From SIG455 sp045589495 (GTDB taxonomy: Bacteria > Bacillota > Clostridia > UMGS1810), in assembly GCA_045589495.1 (NCBI GenBank), contig JAZNPF010000035.1, positions 51,810 to 115,809 on the forward strand: a stretch of 64,000 nt of DNA, given 5' to 3'. Shown here piece by piece: positions 1 to 7,790 of the stretch (position 1 is the stretch's first letter; the number at the start of each line of letters is the position of its first letter). Under the pieces are notes generated by a model. It was not told the DNA's origin, searched no databases, and saw only the letters and a program-made list of their open reading frames with translations. The translations under genes were made by a program, and so were the position numbers.

Positions 1-516
1 ACATCAAATGCCCTTGCCCGATACGGAACAGTTAAAGCAATGGCTATGCCGGTTATAACATTTCCCTATGTGTTTTTGCAGTCATTTACTTCTTTACTTG
101 TTCCGGAAATTTCTTCGAGGAAAGCAAAATCAAATAAAAGCAGCGTTTATCGGGCAGCAGTCACATCACTCAAGTATACGTTTGTTTTTGCCTCCGTTAT
201 TGCACTTTTACTGATTTTTTTCGGGAAAGAACTTGCAATGCATCTATACGGTGATATTCAGGCAGGCAACTACATAACCGCACTTGCCCTTTTGACTGTG
301 CCTATGTATATAGATTCGGTTACGGACAGTATTTTAAAAGGTCTTAATCAGCAGGTGTACTCTCTTAAAATAAATATAATTGACTCTGCTCTGCGTGTGC
401 CGGTTATATATATGCTGCTCCCTCACACAGGCATATACGGATATATTGCAGTTCTGTATGCAAGCGAACTTTTAAACCTGACTCTCTCTTTCAAGCGACT
501 AAAGAAAATTTTGTGA
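1..516 (+). CDS. MurJ/SpoVB-like flippase (MATE/MOP superfamily), 3' end only
   Basis: The reading frame is open from the first base of the window, so only the C-terminal 171 residues are present and the start lies outside. The fragment has several hydrophobic segments separated by short loops. One short loop reads SILKGLNQQ, a form common in the polysaccharide-export/SpoVB/MurJ branch of the MOP superfamily. Such proteins move lipid-linked cell-wall precursors or other polyprenyl-linked glycans across the membrane; in sporulating Clostridia the SpoVB paralogue works in cortex synthesis. Which paralogue this is cannot be decided from the C-terminus. The next gene (DNA glycosylase) has its own promoter, so the two are probably separate units. 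Confidence 0.7.
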   Translation, partial: TSNALARYGTVKAMAMPVITFPYVFLQSFTSLLVPEISSRKAKSNKSSVYRAAVTSLKYTFVFASVIALLLIFFGKELAMHLYGDIQAGNYITALALLTVPMYIDSVTDSILKGLNQQVYSLKINIIDSALRVPVIYMLLPHTGIYGYIAVLYASELLNLTLSFKRLKKIL

Positions 517-522
517 AAGCAC

Positions 523-551
523 TTGTCTGCGCAAAAAATGTATGATATAAT
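523..551 (+). promoter_or_regulatory. Sigma-A-type promoter of the DNA glycosylase gene
   Basis: TTGTCT, a 17-nt spacer and TATAAT. The predicted transcription start is near 558, only about a dozen bases before ATG 569. This excludes the upstream TTG at 557 as the start codon. Confidence 0.65.
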
Positions 552-568
552 ATATATTGGTGATTTAT

Positions 569-1447
569 ATGGGTTACGGATACAGTTATGAATACGACAG
601 CGCCGCAGCCACCGTTACTGTTTTTAATCTTGACCATTTTGATCCAGTGCATACATTCCTTTGCGGTCAGTGTTTCCGCTGGGAACAGGAGGAAGACGGA
701 AGTTTTACCGGTATTGCACAGGGTAAGGTTATAAATATCAAAGCAGAAGAAGGCAAACTTTGTCTTTCAAACTGCAGTGAAGATGATTTTATAAATTTCT
801 GGTGCAGATATCTTGATCTGGACACAGACTATGGTAATATCAAGGCCGCATTGGCTGACGATGAACACCTGAAACGCGCAATGGATTTTGGCTGGGGTAT
901 AAGGCTTTTGAATCAGGAACCGTTTGAGTGTCTGATATCTTTTGTCATATCCACACAAAACCAGATACCACGCATTAAAAAGATAATCAAGAAAATGTGC
1001 GAACTTTTTGGCGAAAAAATTTCGTACGGCGGAAAAGAGTACTACTCATTCCCCGATTGCAAAACTCTTGCAAACCTTACGGAAGATGACCTTGCTCCAA
1101 TCAATGCAGGTTACCGTACACAGTATATAATTGACGCGGCACAAAAAGTTGCACGCGGCGAAATCGACCTGAACAAAATCAGTGCTATGCCAACGGATGC
1201 GGCAAAGGCTGAACTTATGAAAATAAAAGGCGTAGGACCAAAGGTGGCAGACTGTACAATGCTTTTTTCTCTGCAAAAGGGAGATGCTTTTCCCGTGGAC
1301 GTGTGGGTGCAGAGAATTGTGCGTGAACTCTACCTTGGCGAAGGTGCGTCTTTAAAGCAGATAAGTGCGTTTGCAAAAGAAAAATTTGGTATTCACAGCG
1401 GTATTGCACAGCAGTACCTCTTCTATTACGCACGTGAAAATAATTAA
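569..1447 (+). CDS. ogg: 8-oxoguanine DNA glycosylase (OGG-type, HhH-GPD)
   Basis: Base-excision repair glycosylase/AP lyase that removes 8-oxoguanine from DNA. The N-terminal half holds the OGG-type domain (residues near CGQCFRW). The C-terminal half holds the helix-hairpin-helix (MKIKGVGPKVADC) with the expected catalytic lysine in GPKVADC, followed by the catalytic aspartate in FPVDVW. At about 292 residues the length fits clostridial OGG1-like enzymes. I choose ATG 569 because the promoter -10 box ends at 551 and a weak GGTG precedes the ATG; a TTG in the same frame at 557 would lie at or before the transcript start. A weak GC stem with T-rich tail follows the stop (about 1466-1485). Confidence 0.9.
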   Translation: MGYGYSYEYDSAAATVTVFNLDHFDPVHTFLCGQCFRWEQEEDGSFTGIAQGKVINIKAEEGKLCLSNCSEDDFINFWCRYLDLDTDYGNIKAALADDEHLKRAMDFGWGIRLLNQEPFECLISFVISTQNQIPRIKKIIKKMCELFGEKISYGGKEYYSFPDCKTLANLTEDDLAPINAGYRTQYIIDAAQKVARGEIDLNKISAMPTDAAKAELMKIKGVGPKVADCTMLFSLQKGDAFPVDVWVQRIVRELYLGEGASLKQISAFAKEKFGIHSGIAQQYLFYYARENN

Positions 1448-1568
1448 AAAACAAACTTTAAAACCAAGGGGTTTTTATGCCCCTTTATAAATAATGACTC
1501 TTTTATATGTATCTGATTACATATTTTTGGAAATAATAAAACTAACAAAAACTACAAGGAGGATTATT

Positions 1569-3233
1569 GTGGCAAAATCATCAAAATTAAAGATAATTCC
1601 TCTGGGCGGCTTAAACGAGGTTGGCAAAAACCTTACTGTTATAGAATACGGTAATGAAATATTGCTTATTGACTGCGGAATGGCTTTCCCTGACGAGGAG
1701 ATGCTGGGAATTGACCTTGTAATTCCCGATTTCACATATCTGGTGAAAAATCATCACAAGGTAAAAGGAATAGTGTTCACACACGGTCATGAGGACCACA
1801 TTGGTGCTATCCCGTTCTTTTTAAAAATGATCAACGTGCCCATTTACGGCACAAACCTCACGCTCGGACTGGTACAGAATAAATTAAAGGAACACGGACT
1901 GCTTTCTTCAACACAACTTGTGCGTAAAACGCCGGGAGATATTTTCAAAGTGGGCGGATTTACGGTTGAGTTCATACGTTCCAATCACTCTATTGCAGAC
2001 GCAGTTGCAGTTGCCATCACAACGCCTGTGGGAACGATAGTGCATACGGGCGACTTCAAAATAGACTCTACTCCTATAGCGGGCGAGATGATAGATTTAA
2101 CACGTCTTGGTCAACTGGGCAAAAAGGGCGTGCTTGCACTTATGAGTGACTCCACAAACGCTGAACGCCCTGGATTTACAATGTCGGAGCGTTCGGTCGG
2201 CATAAAACTTGACGACGTTTTCAAATCCACCAAACAGCGCATAATCGTGGCAACATTTGCATCCAACATACATAGGGTGCAGCAGATTATCACGGCAGCG
2301 TACAAAACAAACCGAAAAGTTGCACTTTCCGGAAGAAGTATGATAAACGTACTGGAAACTGCAATCAATCTTGGGTATATGACAATTCCAGATAATATCT
2401 TGATTGATATTGACGATGTAAAAAAATACCGCCCCGGGCAGATAGTTATCATAACAACCGGCAGTCAGGGTGAAACAATGAGTGCGCTGTATCGTATGGC
2501 GTACTCCGACCATAAAAAAGTGGAAATTGCATCGGGAGATTTGGTTATAATTTCGGCAAACCCCATACCTGGTAACGAGAAACTTGTTGCAAACGTCGTA
2601 AACGAACTTATGAAAAAAGGCGCTGATGTTATACATGACAGAAGCGCAGAACTGCACGTTTCGGGGCATGCGTGTCAGGAAGAACTTAAAATTATGCTCG
2701 CTCTTACAAAGCCGAAATACTTTATTCCCGTTCATGGTGAATACAGTTTCTTAAAAACGCACGCAAACCTTGCGACATATCTTGGGATTGACAAAAAGAA
2801 TATATTCATAATGGAAAACGGAAAAGTCCTTGAACTGTCAAAGGATAATGCAAGGATATCGGGTGCAGTGCCTTCAGGCATAACGCTTGTAGACGGTCTT
2901 GGAGTAGGGGATGTAGGGAATATTGTCCTTCGTGACAGAAAACGGCTTTCAGAAGACGGTGTGATAATCGTTGTTGTTTCAATCTCGCAGGAAACACACG
3001 CACTTGTCGGTCAACCGGAAATCATCTCAAGAGGTTTTGTATATGTGCGTGAGTCGGCAGATTTGATGGATAATCTCCGTTCCGTAGTTGTAGATTGTAT
3101 GCAGATATGCAAAAAGAATAAAATCTATGATTGGGCTACGATTAAAAATAATCTTAAAAGCAAAATATCGGAATGTCTGTTTGAAGAAACAAAACGCAGT
3201 CCGATGATAATACCGATTATAATGGATGTATAA
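1569..3233 (+). CDS. rnjA: Ribonuclease J
   Basis: Metallo-beta-lactamase/beta-CASP ribonuclease with 5'-3' exo- and endonuclease activity, central to mRNA turnover and rRNA maturation in Bacillota. From the chosen start the zinc-binding motif HGHEDH lies at residues 72-77. The beta-CASP region with the SGR and GHA motifs and the HVSGHA/PVHGEY signatures follow, with a C-terminal domain ending PIIMDV. The length of 554 aa is typical. The frame is open back to 1494, but a strong AAGGAGG at 1556-1562 sits just before GTG 1569 and the protein then begins MAKSSKLKIIPLGG, as family members do. The gene appears monocistronic: a bidirectional hairpin terminator follows and the next gene converges on it. 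Confidence 0.95.
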   Translation: MAKSSKLKIIPLGGLNEVGKNLTVIEYGNEILLIDCGMAFPDEEMLGIDLVIPDFTYLVKNHHKVKGIVFTHGHEDHIGAIPFFLKMINVPIYGTNLTLGLVQNKLKEHGLLSSTQLVRKTPGDIFKVGGFTVEFIRSNHSIADAVAVAITTPVGTIVHTGDFKIDSTPIAGEMIDLTRLGQLGKKGVLALMSDSTNAERPGFTMSERSVGIKLDDVFKSTKQRIIVATFASNIHRVQQIITAAYKTNRKVALSGRSMINVLETAINLGYMTIPDNILIDIDDVKKYRPGQIVIITTGSQGETMSALYRMAYSDHKKVEIASGDLVIISANPIPGNEKLVANVVNELMKKGADVIHDRSAELHVSGHACQEELKIMLALTKPKYFIPVHGEYSFLKTHANLATYLGIDKKNIFIMENGKVLELSKDNARISGAVPSGITLVDGLGVGDVGNIVLRDRKRLSEDGVIIVVVSISQETHALVGQPEIISRGFVYVRESADLMDNLRSVVVDCMQICKKNKIYDWATIKNNLKSKISECLFEETKRSPMIIPIIMDV

Positions 3234-3236
3234 AAC

Positions 3237-3271
3237 AAAAAACCGTAATTATTAAAAATTACGGTTTTTTT
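3237..3271. terminator. Bidirectional intrinsic terminator between RNase J and the AI-2E-family gene
   Basis: A 12-bp stem (AAAACCGTAATT and its complement) with A-tract on one side and T-tract on the other. It serves both converging genes. Confidence 0.85.
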
Positions 3272-3278
3272 ATATCTG

Positions 3279-4448
3279 TTATTCTTCAACTGAAACATTT
3301 TCTTTTTCTTCAATACGTCGGTCTAAAAATCTGTTGACCGCAAGCAGTATAACCGCCAGCGCAGGTGCACCCAAAAACATACCTGCAACACCGAATAAGC
3401 CGCCGCCTATGATGATGGCAAATATAATCCAGAACGGGCTTAAATCGATAGAATCACCCAAAATTTTAGGTCCCAGAATCATACCGTCGAACTGCTGCAG
3501 GGCAAATATGAAAAGCCCTACCCATACCGCTTTTAAAGGTGATTCAAAAAGCACCAGTAACACAACCGGAACGGCACCTATGAACGGACCGAAATACGGA
3601 ATCATATTCGTAACACCGACTATAACACTGTAGAGTGCACTGTTTTCTACTCGCAGCATTTTAAGCCCAATAAAGCAAATGATGCCTATAATTAGTGAAT
3701 CTATTGTTTTGCCGACTATGAAACGTGAGAAAATACCATGCGCTTCCATAGAGTATGCGTTGAGTTTGTCGGCATTTTCTGAATTTAAGAATGCCTTTGT
3801 AATACGTTTTGCACCTGAGATAAGGTTGTGTTTCTCCAATATGAAATACACAGATATAATCACACCAAAAATAAGGTCGAGAATAGTTCCCGTAGCACTT
3901 ACTACACCGCCTACAATTTCAGTTATTGCAGGGTTTAGCGAAGTGAATTTGTAATTGCTGAAAAATACAGTCAGTTCCTTTTCAGCCGCAGAAATAGCAT
4001 TGAATATCAGTTTTCCGACAACAGAATGGTTCCACTCACCATTACGAAGTTCCATCAGTCTGTTGAAATACTCTGGCATCTGCCCTATGATATCCGCCAT
4101 ACTCTTAACAAGCAAGGGTATAAGCATATTAAGTATAAGCACAAGAACAGCCGCCGCAATGGCGTATACTGAAATAATGCTTAAAGTTGTTTTGCTTTTT
4201 TTGAGTTTTTTAATTTTTCCGAACACCTTTTTCTCAAAAAAGTTCACAGCCGGATTTAAAAGATACGCAAGTACGCCGCCGACAATAAACGGCATAAGCA
4301 ATCCCCTCAGTCCTGACAGTAAATTTTTCAGAGCAACTGCAACCTCTTCAATATTCATAATAATTTTGTATGCTAAAATCACCGCAACGGCAGTAAATAA
4401 AAACGTAGCGGTGTTTTTTGTTTTCAGTGCTTTAAGTTTCTGAAACAT
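3279..4448 (-). CDS. AI-2E family transporter (PerM/TqsA/YtvI-like permease)
   Basis: Polytopic membrane protein of about 389 aa with the hydrophobic profile of the AI-2E exporter superfamily (paired N-terminal helices, an extended middle domain, then four to five helices). The C-terminal signature GVTNMIPYFGPFIGAVP followed by GPKILGDSI is characteristic. Members include quorum-signal exporters, sodium/proton antiporters and the sporulation protein YtvI, so the substrate is unknown here. The frame extends upstream to 4514, but AAGGGGGACAGG sits immediately before ATG 4448, which gives an N-terminus MFQKLKALK. It converges with RNase J and diverges from sipL. Confidence 0.85.
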   Translation of the reverse strand: MFQKLKALKTKNTATFLFTAVAVILAYKIIMNIEEVAVALKNLLSGLRGLLMPFIVGGVLAYLLNPAVNFFEKKVFGKIKKLKKSKTTLSIISVYAIAAAVLVLILNMLIPLLVKSMADIIGQMPEYFNRLMELRNGEWNHSVVGKLIFNAISAAEKELTVFFSNYKFTSLNPAITEIVGGVVSATGTILDLIFGVIISVYFILEKHNLISGAKRITKAFLNSENADKLNAYSMEAHGIFSRFIVGKTIDSLIIGIICFIGLKMLRVENSALYSVIVGVTNMIPYFGPFIGAVPVVLLVLFESPLKAVWVGLFIFALQQFDGMILGPKILGDSIDLSPFWIIFAIIIGGGLFGVAGMFLGAPALAVILLAVNRFLDRRIEEKENVSVEE

Positions 4449-4582
4449 TTTCCTGTCCCCCTTAAAAAGAGTCTGTAAAACTATTATACACCAACATCGG
4501 AAGATTGTACACATTTTTTGTTATAAAATATGAAAATTTTTCATATATATTTTGTATCAAAGCGTATTAAAGGAGGATTACC

Positions 4583-6154
4583 ATGTCCGTAGAACTGGAA
4601 AAAAAGATTATAAAAACACACCGCACGTTAAAAGCAATCGGAACGCAGACAACTATGGATAACGATATCATTGTTCCCGACACACAGCCAGATGTAAAAA
4701 CTGTGTTGCAGGCAGAAATTCTGCCGATGATATGTGAAAAACATATCCAGCGCGACTACATTATTTTAAGCGGCAATGTGGACTATTCAATTGTATATTT
4801 AAGCGACGAGAAAGACGCACCATCAAAAGTGAAATCCATCAGCACCCGTGTGCCTTTTACACACCAGATAGAAGCATCGGGCGTGCACGAGGCGGCTTTT
4901 ACGGGCATTAAAGCAGATGTTGTAAGCGTTGATTTTTCTGCCGTAAACAGCCGTAAAATAAATATCAAAAGTGTGGTGGATTTTGAAACCAACATTATCC
5001 GTCCGGATGATTTTCAGGCAGTAAGCAATGTTATGAGCGAAAGCGAACTGCCGTGTATGTATCAGGATATTGTGTCGTATTCTTTAAAAGATTATGCCGA
5101 AAACGAGTTTGAAATAAGCAATGTTTTAAGCATTTCGTCCGGCAGCGAGGTTATTGAAGATATTTTGAAAGTAGATGTTCGGGTATCCGGCAAAGAAATC
5201 AAATCAATAAACGGCAAACTGGTTGCAAAAGGAACATTGGAGGCACGTGCTCTGTATACTGACACGTCCGGACAGTTGCAGAGCATAGACGGCGAATTGC
5301 CTTTTACAGAGGTTTTGAGTATTGACGATGTCTATGAAGACAATATCTGTGAATCTGAATACACACTTACCGATTTGCAATATAGCGCAGCGGCAGACAG
5401 TGATGGTGATGCAACCATGATAGAATTACGTGCACGCATAAATGCCGCAACTTGCGTATATGAGCAGAAAGCAGAGAGTGTGACAACTGATTTGTACAGT
5501 CCCGATTTCAACGTTGCAATTGCACGTGACAAAGCGAAGGTAAGTCAAATCGTGTGTGCATCAAGTGACAGAAGTGTAATTAAAGAAAGTATATCGCTCA
5601 GTGCCGATGCACCGTCTATTGGAAGAATTTATAATGTGGTTGTAAAACCATACGTGGAAAATGCGGAACTTTCCGGCGGCAAAGCAGAAATACGAGGTAT
5701 TGCTGATACGTATATTGAGTATACATCTCAAAACACCGACGCACCTGTATGGAGCGAGAAAAAGGAGATACCTTTTACATATTCAGTTTCTGCCGATTGC
5801 AATAAAGATGCACAAATCAGCGTAATTTGTGAGGCAGACGAAATTTCATATTCTGTAACATCTTCAACATCTGCAGATGTGCGTTTCACTCTGAATTTTG
5901 AAACAAAAATTTCAGAAGAAAAAGACGTTACCTACATAAAAGATGTTGAGGCAGACGAAGAAAACGGGTTTAATAAAGATAATATGCCGTCAATCACAAT
6001 ATACTTTGCCGCTAAAGGCGAAAAGATGTGGGATATATCCAAGCGCTACCACACCACCGCAGAGGCAATATGTGCTGCAAACGGATGCGAATTTCCGGAC
6101 GTTTTAACAGAACCTAAAAAGATTATGATTCCAAGAAAAAGTGTTTTGATTTGA
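4583..6154 (+). CDS. sipL: SipL-like spore morphogenesis protein (SPOCS/DUF3794 repeats plus LysM)
   Basis: 523-residue protein with repeated SPOCS (DUF3794) domains through about residue 440 and a C-terminal LysM domain (YFAAKGEKMWDISKRYHT...). This architecture and length match clostridial SipL, the SpoIVA partner that localises coat assembly around the forespore. In the family the LysM domain serves as a SpoIVA interaction module rather than a peptidoglycan binder. A strong AAAGGAGG precedes ATG 4583. The upstream 70 bp are very AT-rich, with a TATGAAAATTTTTCATA palindrome. No convincing sigma-A promoter is visible, which would fit a mother-cell sigma factor, but I cannot define the -35/-10 with confidence. 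This gene is the best single evidence that the organism sporulates. Confidence 0.85.
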   Translation: MSVELEKKIIKTHRTLKAIGTQTTMDNDIIVPDTQPDVKTVLQAEILPMICEKHIQRDYIILSGNVDYSIVYLSDEKDAPSKVKSISTRVPFTHQIEASGVHEAAFTGIKADVVSVDFSAVNSRKINIKSVVDFETNIIRPDDFQAVSNVMSESELPCMYQDIVSYSLKDYAENEFEISNVLSISSGSEVIEDILKVDVRVSGKEIKSINGKLVAKGTLEARALYTDTSGQLQSIDGELPFTEVLSIDDVYEDNICESEYTLTDLQYSAAADSDGDATMIELRARINAATCVYEQKAESVTTDLYSPDFNVAIARDKAKVSQIVCASSDRSVIKESISLSADAPSIGRIYNVVVKPYVENAELSGGKAEIRGIADTYIEYTSQNTDAPVWSEKKEIPFTYSVSADCNKDAQISVICEADEISYSVTSSTSADVRFTLNFETKISEEKDVTYIKDVEADEENGFNKDNMPSITIYFAAKGEKMWDISKRYHTTAEAICAANGCEFPDVLTEPKKIMIPRKSVLI

Positions 6155-6169
6155 TAAATAAAGTATATG

Positions 6170-6199
6170 AAAAAATCCCCTTGTCAAAGGGGATTTTTT
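6170..6199. terminator. Intrinsic terminator between sipL and doc
   Basis: Stem AAAAAATCCCC / GGGGATTTTTT with an 8-nt loop. It is flanked by A and T tracts and so can work for both converging units. Confidence 0.85.
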
Positions 6200-6206
6200 G
6201 TGTTTA

Positions 6207-6584
6207 TCACAATTTATGATTATTAATCCAATTTAAAATTTGTTCGTAATTCATTTTACCAGATGCAACAGAAAGACCAAGATTAACGACATCTTCATTA
6301 GTACAATTAAGTCTGATTCCGCCCACTTCTAAAAAAGTAAGCATTACATATACACCTATTCTTTTGTTTCCATCAACAAAAGCATGGTTAGATATAAGAG
6401 AAAAAACTAATCTTGCCGCCTTTTCCTCTTTAGTTTTGTATAATGGTTCGCCATCAAATGTGGCGTATGCATTTTCAAGCGCACTTTCTAAAAGACCTGC
6501 ATCTCTTACACCTACAGAGCCGCCTGTTTCCTGTGCAATCATCTGATGCAACAGAAGAACTTTTTCTTTATCAAACTTAATCAT
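6207..6584 (-). CDS. doc: Doc-family toxin (Fic fold, death-on-curing)
   Basis: 125-residue Fic/Doc protein. Doc toxins phosphorylate EF-Tu and so arrest translation; the partner antitoxin Phd neutralises them. The core motif HAFVDGNKRIG fits the Doc form HxFx(D)xNKR, with the lysine that replaces the second glycine of AMPylating Fic enzymes. The motif appears intact, so an active toxin is likely. The short N-terminal helix FDKEKVLLLHQMIAQETGG and the GVRDAGLLESAL segment are typical of Doc. The start overlaps the stop of the upstream antitoxin by 4 bp, as is usual for translationally coupled toxin-antitoxin pairs. Confidence 0.92.
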   Translation of the reverse strand: MIKFDKEKVLLLHQMIAQETGGSVGVRDAGLLESALENAYATFDGEPLYKTKEEKAARLVFSLISNHAFVDGNKRIGVYVMLTFLEVGGIRLNCTNEDVVNLGLSVASGKMNYEQILNWINNHKL

Positions 6585-6823
6585 TTCGCCAACTCCTCGA
6601 ACGCAGGTTTAAATCTATTCATAATTCTGCGTGCGGCAACATCTATTTTTTCATCATCGGTAATTTCAAAATAATCATTGTTTTCGACATCTACAAGTAA
6701 AAATTTAGGTTTATTGTTTTTGAAAATGACCGCCTGACCATTATTTTCGGCAACTCTTGCAACTTTAGAGAAGTTTTGATTTGCTTCCGTCATGGTTGTG
6801 ATGGTATTAGTATCTATATTCAT
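6581..6823 (-). CDS. phd: Phd/YefM-family antitoxin
   Basis: 80-residue protein whose N-terminal half matches the Phd/YefM DNA-binding fold: TITTMTEANQNFSKVARVAE followed by GQAVIFKNNKPKFLLV. The acidic/basic C-terminal tail (about residues 50-80) is the expected flexible toxin-binding segment. It is the first gene of a two-gene operon with doc. A GGGGTGAT ribosome site precedes the ATG. In this family the antitoxin represses its own promoter, and an 8-bp inverted repeat overlapping the -10 box is present upstream. Confidence 0.9.
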   Translation of the reverse strand: MNIDTNTITTMTEANQNFSKVARVAENNGQAVIFKNNKPKFLLVDVENNDYFEITDDEKIDVAARRIMNRFKPAFEELAK

Positions 6824-6834
6824 ATTATCACCCC

Positions 6835-6859
6835 TATAATATATACTATGAATATTATA
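6835..6859. promoter_or_regulatory. Candidate Phd operator (inverted repeat)
   Basis: Arms TATAATAT and ATATTATA are separated by 9 nt. The second arm overlaps the -10 box of the phd-doc promoter, so binding would block RNA polymerase. The AT-richness of the region makes chance palindromes more likely. Confidence 0.45.
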
Positions 6860-6882
6860 TATAATTTATACCACATTGTCAA
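6854..6882 (-). promoter_or_regulatory. Sigma-A promoter of phd-doc
   Basis: On the minus strand: TTGACA (6882-6877), 17-nt spacer, TATAAT (6859-6854). Both hexamers are consensus. Confidence 0.8.
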
Positions 6883-6949
6883 TATATTTATATGTATATA
6901 CTATAGGTTCCTATATTATATATATATACATACATACATGCACACACAA

Positions 6950-6982
6950 AAACACCGCACGCCAAACCGGAGTGCGGTGTTC
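6950..6982 (-). terminator. Terminator downstream of the type III toxin gene
   Basis: ACACCGCAC pairs with GTGCGGTGT, and on the minus strand it is followed by GTTTTTG. The hairpin and its flank closely resemble the hairpin at 7718-7746, so the toxin-antitoxin module lies between two copies of the same terminator. Confidence 0.75.
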
Positions 6983-6985
6983 AAA

Positions 6986-7453
6986 TCATTTATAAATTCC
7001 AAGTTGCTCATGAAAATATTTAAGTGTGGTATACTTAAATTTCTTTGCGCTATAATAATTGGTTTTCCCGTTTGCAAATTTAATATAATCAAATACAAAT
7101 TTTTTGAACTGCTTTACTATAAAAGAATAGTTAGTATTAAATTCAATATATTCCTTATCGTTTATTCTTGCTGCAGCACCTATGTATTTGCTGTCGTTTA
7201 CAATGACAGCCTTTGTATAGTCAAGACCTGTGACAGTATTTGTAGGCCGCGTTGACTTTTTAAACTTATAGCAATTATTATGCGGAACATTCGTTCTGAA
7301 CGGAACGGCAAATGTGTTGTTTTCAATTTTAATAAGAACAACCATATAAGGACGATTTTCCTTGTTTTCAATTTCGGGATAATCGTTACTGTTATATTCA
7401 CAATAAAATTCCGGCGACAGATAATTCAATTGGTAATCTTTTTTAGTGTTCAT
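6986..7453 (-). CDS. Type III toxin-antitoxin endoribonuclease toxin (ToxN/CptN/TenpN-like)
   Basis: 155-residue basic protein. Its N-terminal half (RPYMVVLIKIENNTFAVPF, then N-V-P-H-N) follows the ToxN-superfamily pattern of a compact barrel with an xxPYxxVxLxI...xxPxxSxxxHN core. These toxins are RNA-cleaving enzymes held inactive by RNA pseudoknots that they cut out of their own leader transcript. The call rests chiefly on context: on the minus strand, a consensus promoter, two 46-nt direct repeats, an intrinsic terminator, then this gene. The frame stays open to 7591 only because the repeats happen to lack stops; ATG 7453 has AAGGA just upstream and follows the terminator. Repeat length and copy number resemble the CptIN subfamily more than ToxIN (about 36 nt, 5.5 copies), but the subfamily is uncertain. 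Base composition is more AT-rich than that of the neighbours. Confidence 0.8.
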   Translation of the reverse strand: MNTKKDYQLNYLSPEFYCEYNSNDYPEIENKENRPYMVVLIKIENNTFAVPFRTNVPHNNCYKFKKSTRPTNTVTGLDYTKAVIVNDSKYIGAAARINDKEYIEFNTNYSFIVKQFKKFVFDYIKFANGKTNYYSAKKFKYTTLKYFHEQLGIYK

Positions 7454-7479
7454 TTTATTTTCCTTATACAAAGAATAAA

Positions 7480-7502
7480 GCCCTTGTGCTTTGCACAAGG
7501 GC
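7480..7502 (-). terminator. Attenuating terminator between antitoxin RNA and toxin gene
   Basis: Perfect 10-bp stem GCCCTTGTGC/GCACAAGGGC with a 3-nt loop, followed on the minus strand by TTTATTCTTT. In type III systems such a leaky terminator sets the excess of antitoxin RNA over toxin mRNA. Confidence 0.85.
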
Positions 7503-7603
7503 ATATCTTCCATTGGGATTTCTTTTTGAAAGGTGTTACCCTCACACCCAGTCTTTAGTGGGGATTTCTTTTTAAAAGGTGTTACCCTCACACCGTATCT
7601 TCG
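7480..7603 (-). ncRNA. Type III antitoxin RNA (ToxI/CptI-like), two 46-nt repeat units
   Basis: Transcribed on the minus strand from the promoter at 7609-7637 to the terminator at 7480-7502. Two direct repeats lie head to tail with period 46 (plus-strand units begin at 7515 and 7561). In each unit GGTGT pairs with ACACC around a GAGGGTA loop. The loop GGG can pair with a CCC downstream (in AAATCCC), giving an H-type pseudoknot like those of ToxI and CptI. An A-rich AAAAAGAAA stretch between these parts is a plausible toxin cleavage site. About two repeats and a unit of about 45 nt are what I recall for CptI. Confidence 0.78.
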
Positions 7604-7606
7604 GTT
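7515..7606. repeat. Two tandem 46-nt repeats of the antitoxin RNA
   Basis: Units at 7515-7560 and 7561-7606. The first 34 positions are identical except one base (TTTTTGAAAGG versus TTTTTAAAAGG); the last dozen differ. They were considered and rejected as CRISPR. Confidence 0.9.
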
Positions 7607-7608
7607 AT

Positions 7609-7637
7609 ATTATAGCAGATGTTTTGAAATTTGTCAA
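7609..7637 (-). promoter_or_regulatory. Consensus sigma-A promoter of the type III module
   Basis: On the minus strand: TTGACA (7637-7632), 17-nt spacer, TATAAT (7614-7609). Transcription should start near 7602, right at the first antitoxin repeat. Confidence 0.9.
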
Positions 7638-7717
7638 CATATTTATAAATATAATCGAATTTTAGAAGATACATTATATTATATGCATCTATTAAAATAT
7701 AATTCACACACATAAAA

Positions 7718-7746
7718 GCACCGCACTCCAAACCGGAGTGCGGTGC
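7718..7746 (-). terminator. Terminator of the SLH-protein gene
   Basis: Perfect 12-bp stem GCACCGCACTCC / GGAGTGCGGTGC with loop AAACC, followed on the minus strand by TTTTATG. It lies 45 bp beyond the stop of the large SLH gene. Confidence 0.85.
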
Positions 7747-7790
7747 AATTTATATTACTTTAAATACACTATTTAAGTAATTAGCAGTAA

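Noticed and set aside
2097..2735. 212-codon minus-strand open frame inside RNase J
   Set aside because: Fully antisense to a certain gene, Cys/His/Phe-rich translation without family features and no ribosome site.
7454..7591. N-terminal extension of the type III toxin to a 201-aa protein
   Set aside because: This part is the antitoxin repeat RNA and its terminator. It is translatable only because the 46-nt repeats lack in-frame stops; the ribosome site lies before ATG 7453.
7515..7606. Possible CRISPR array (46-nt period repeats)
   Set aside because: Only two units, directly abutting, with no spacer-like variable segments of fixed length and no cas genes; promoter, terminator and toxin gene fit type III toxin-antitoxin.
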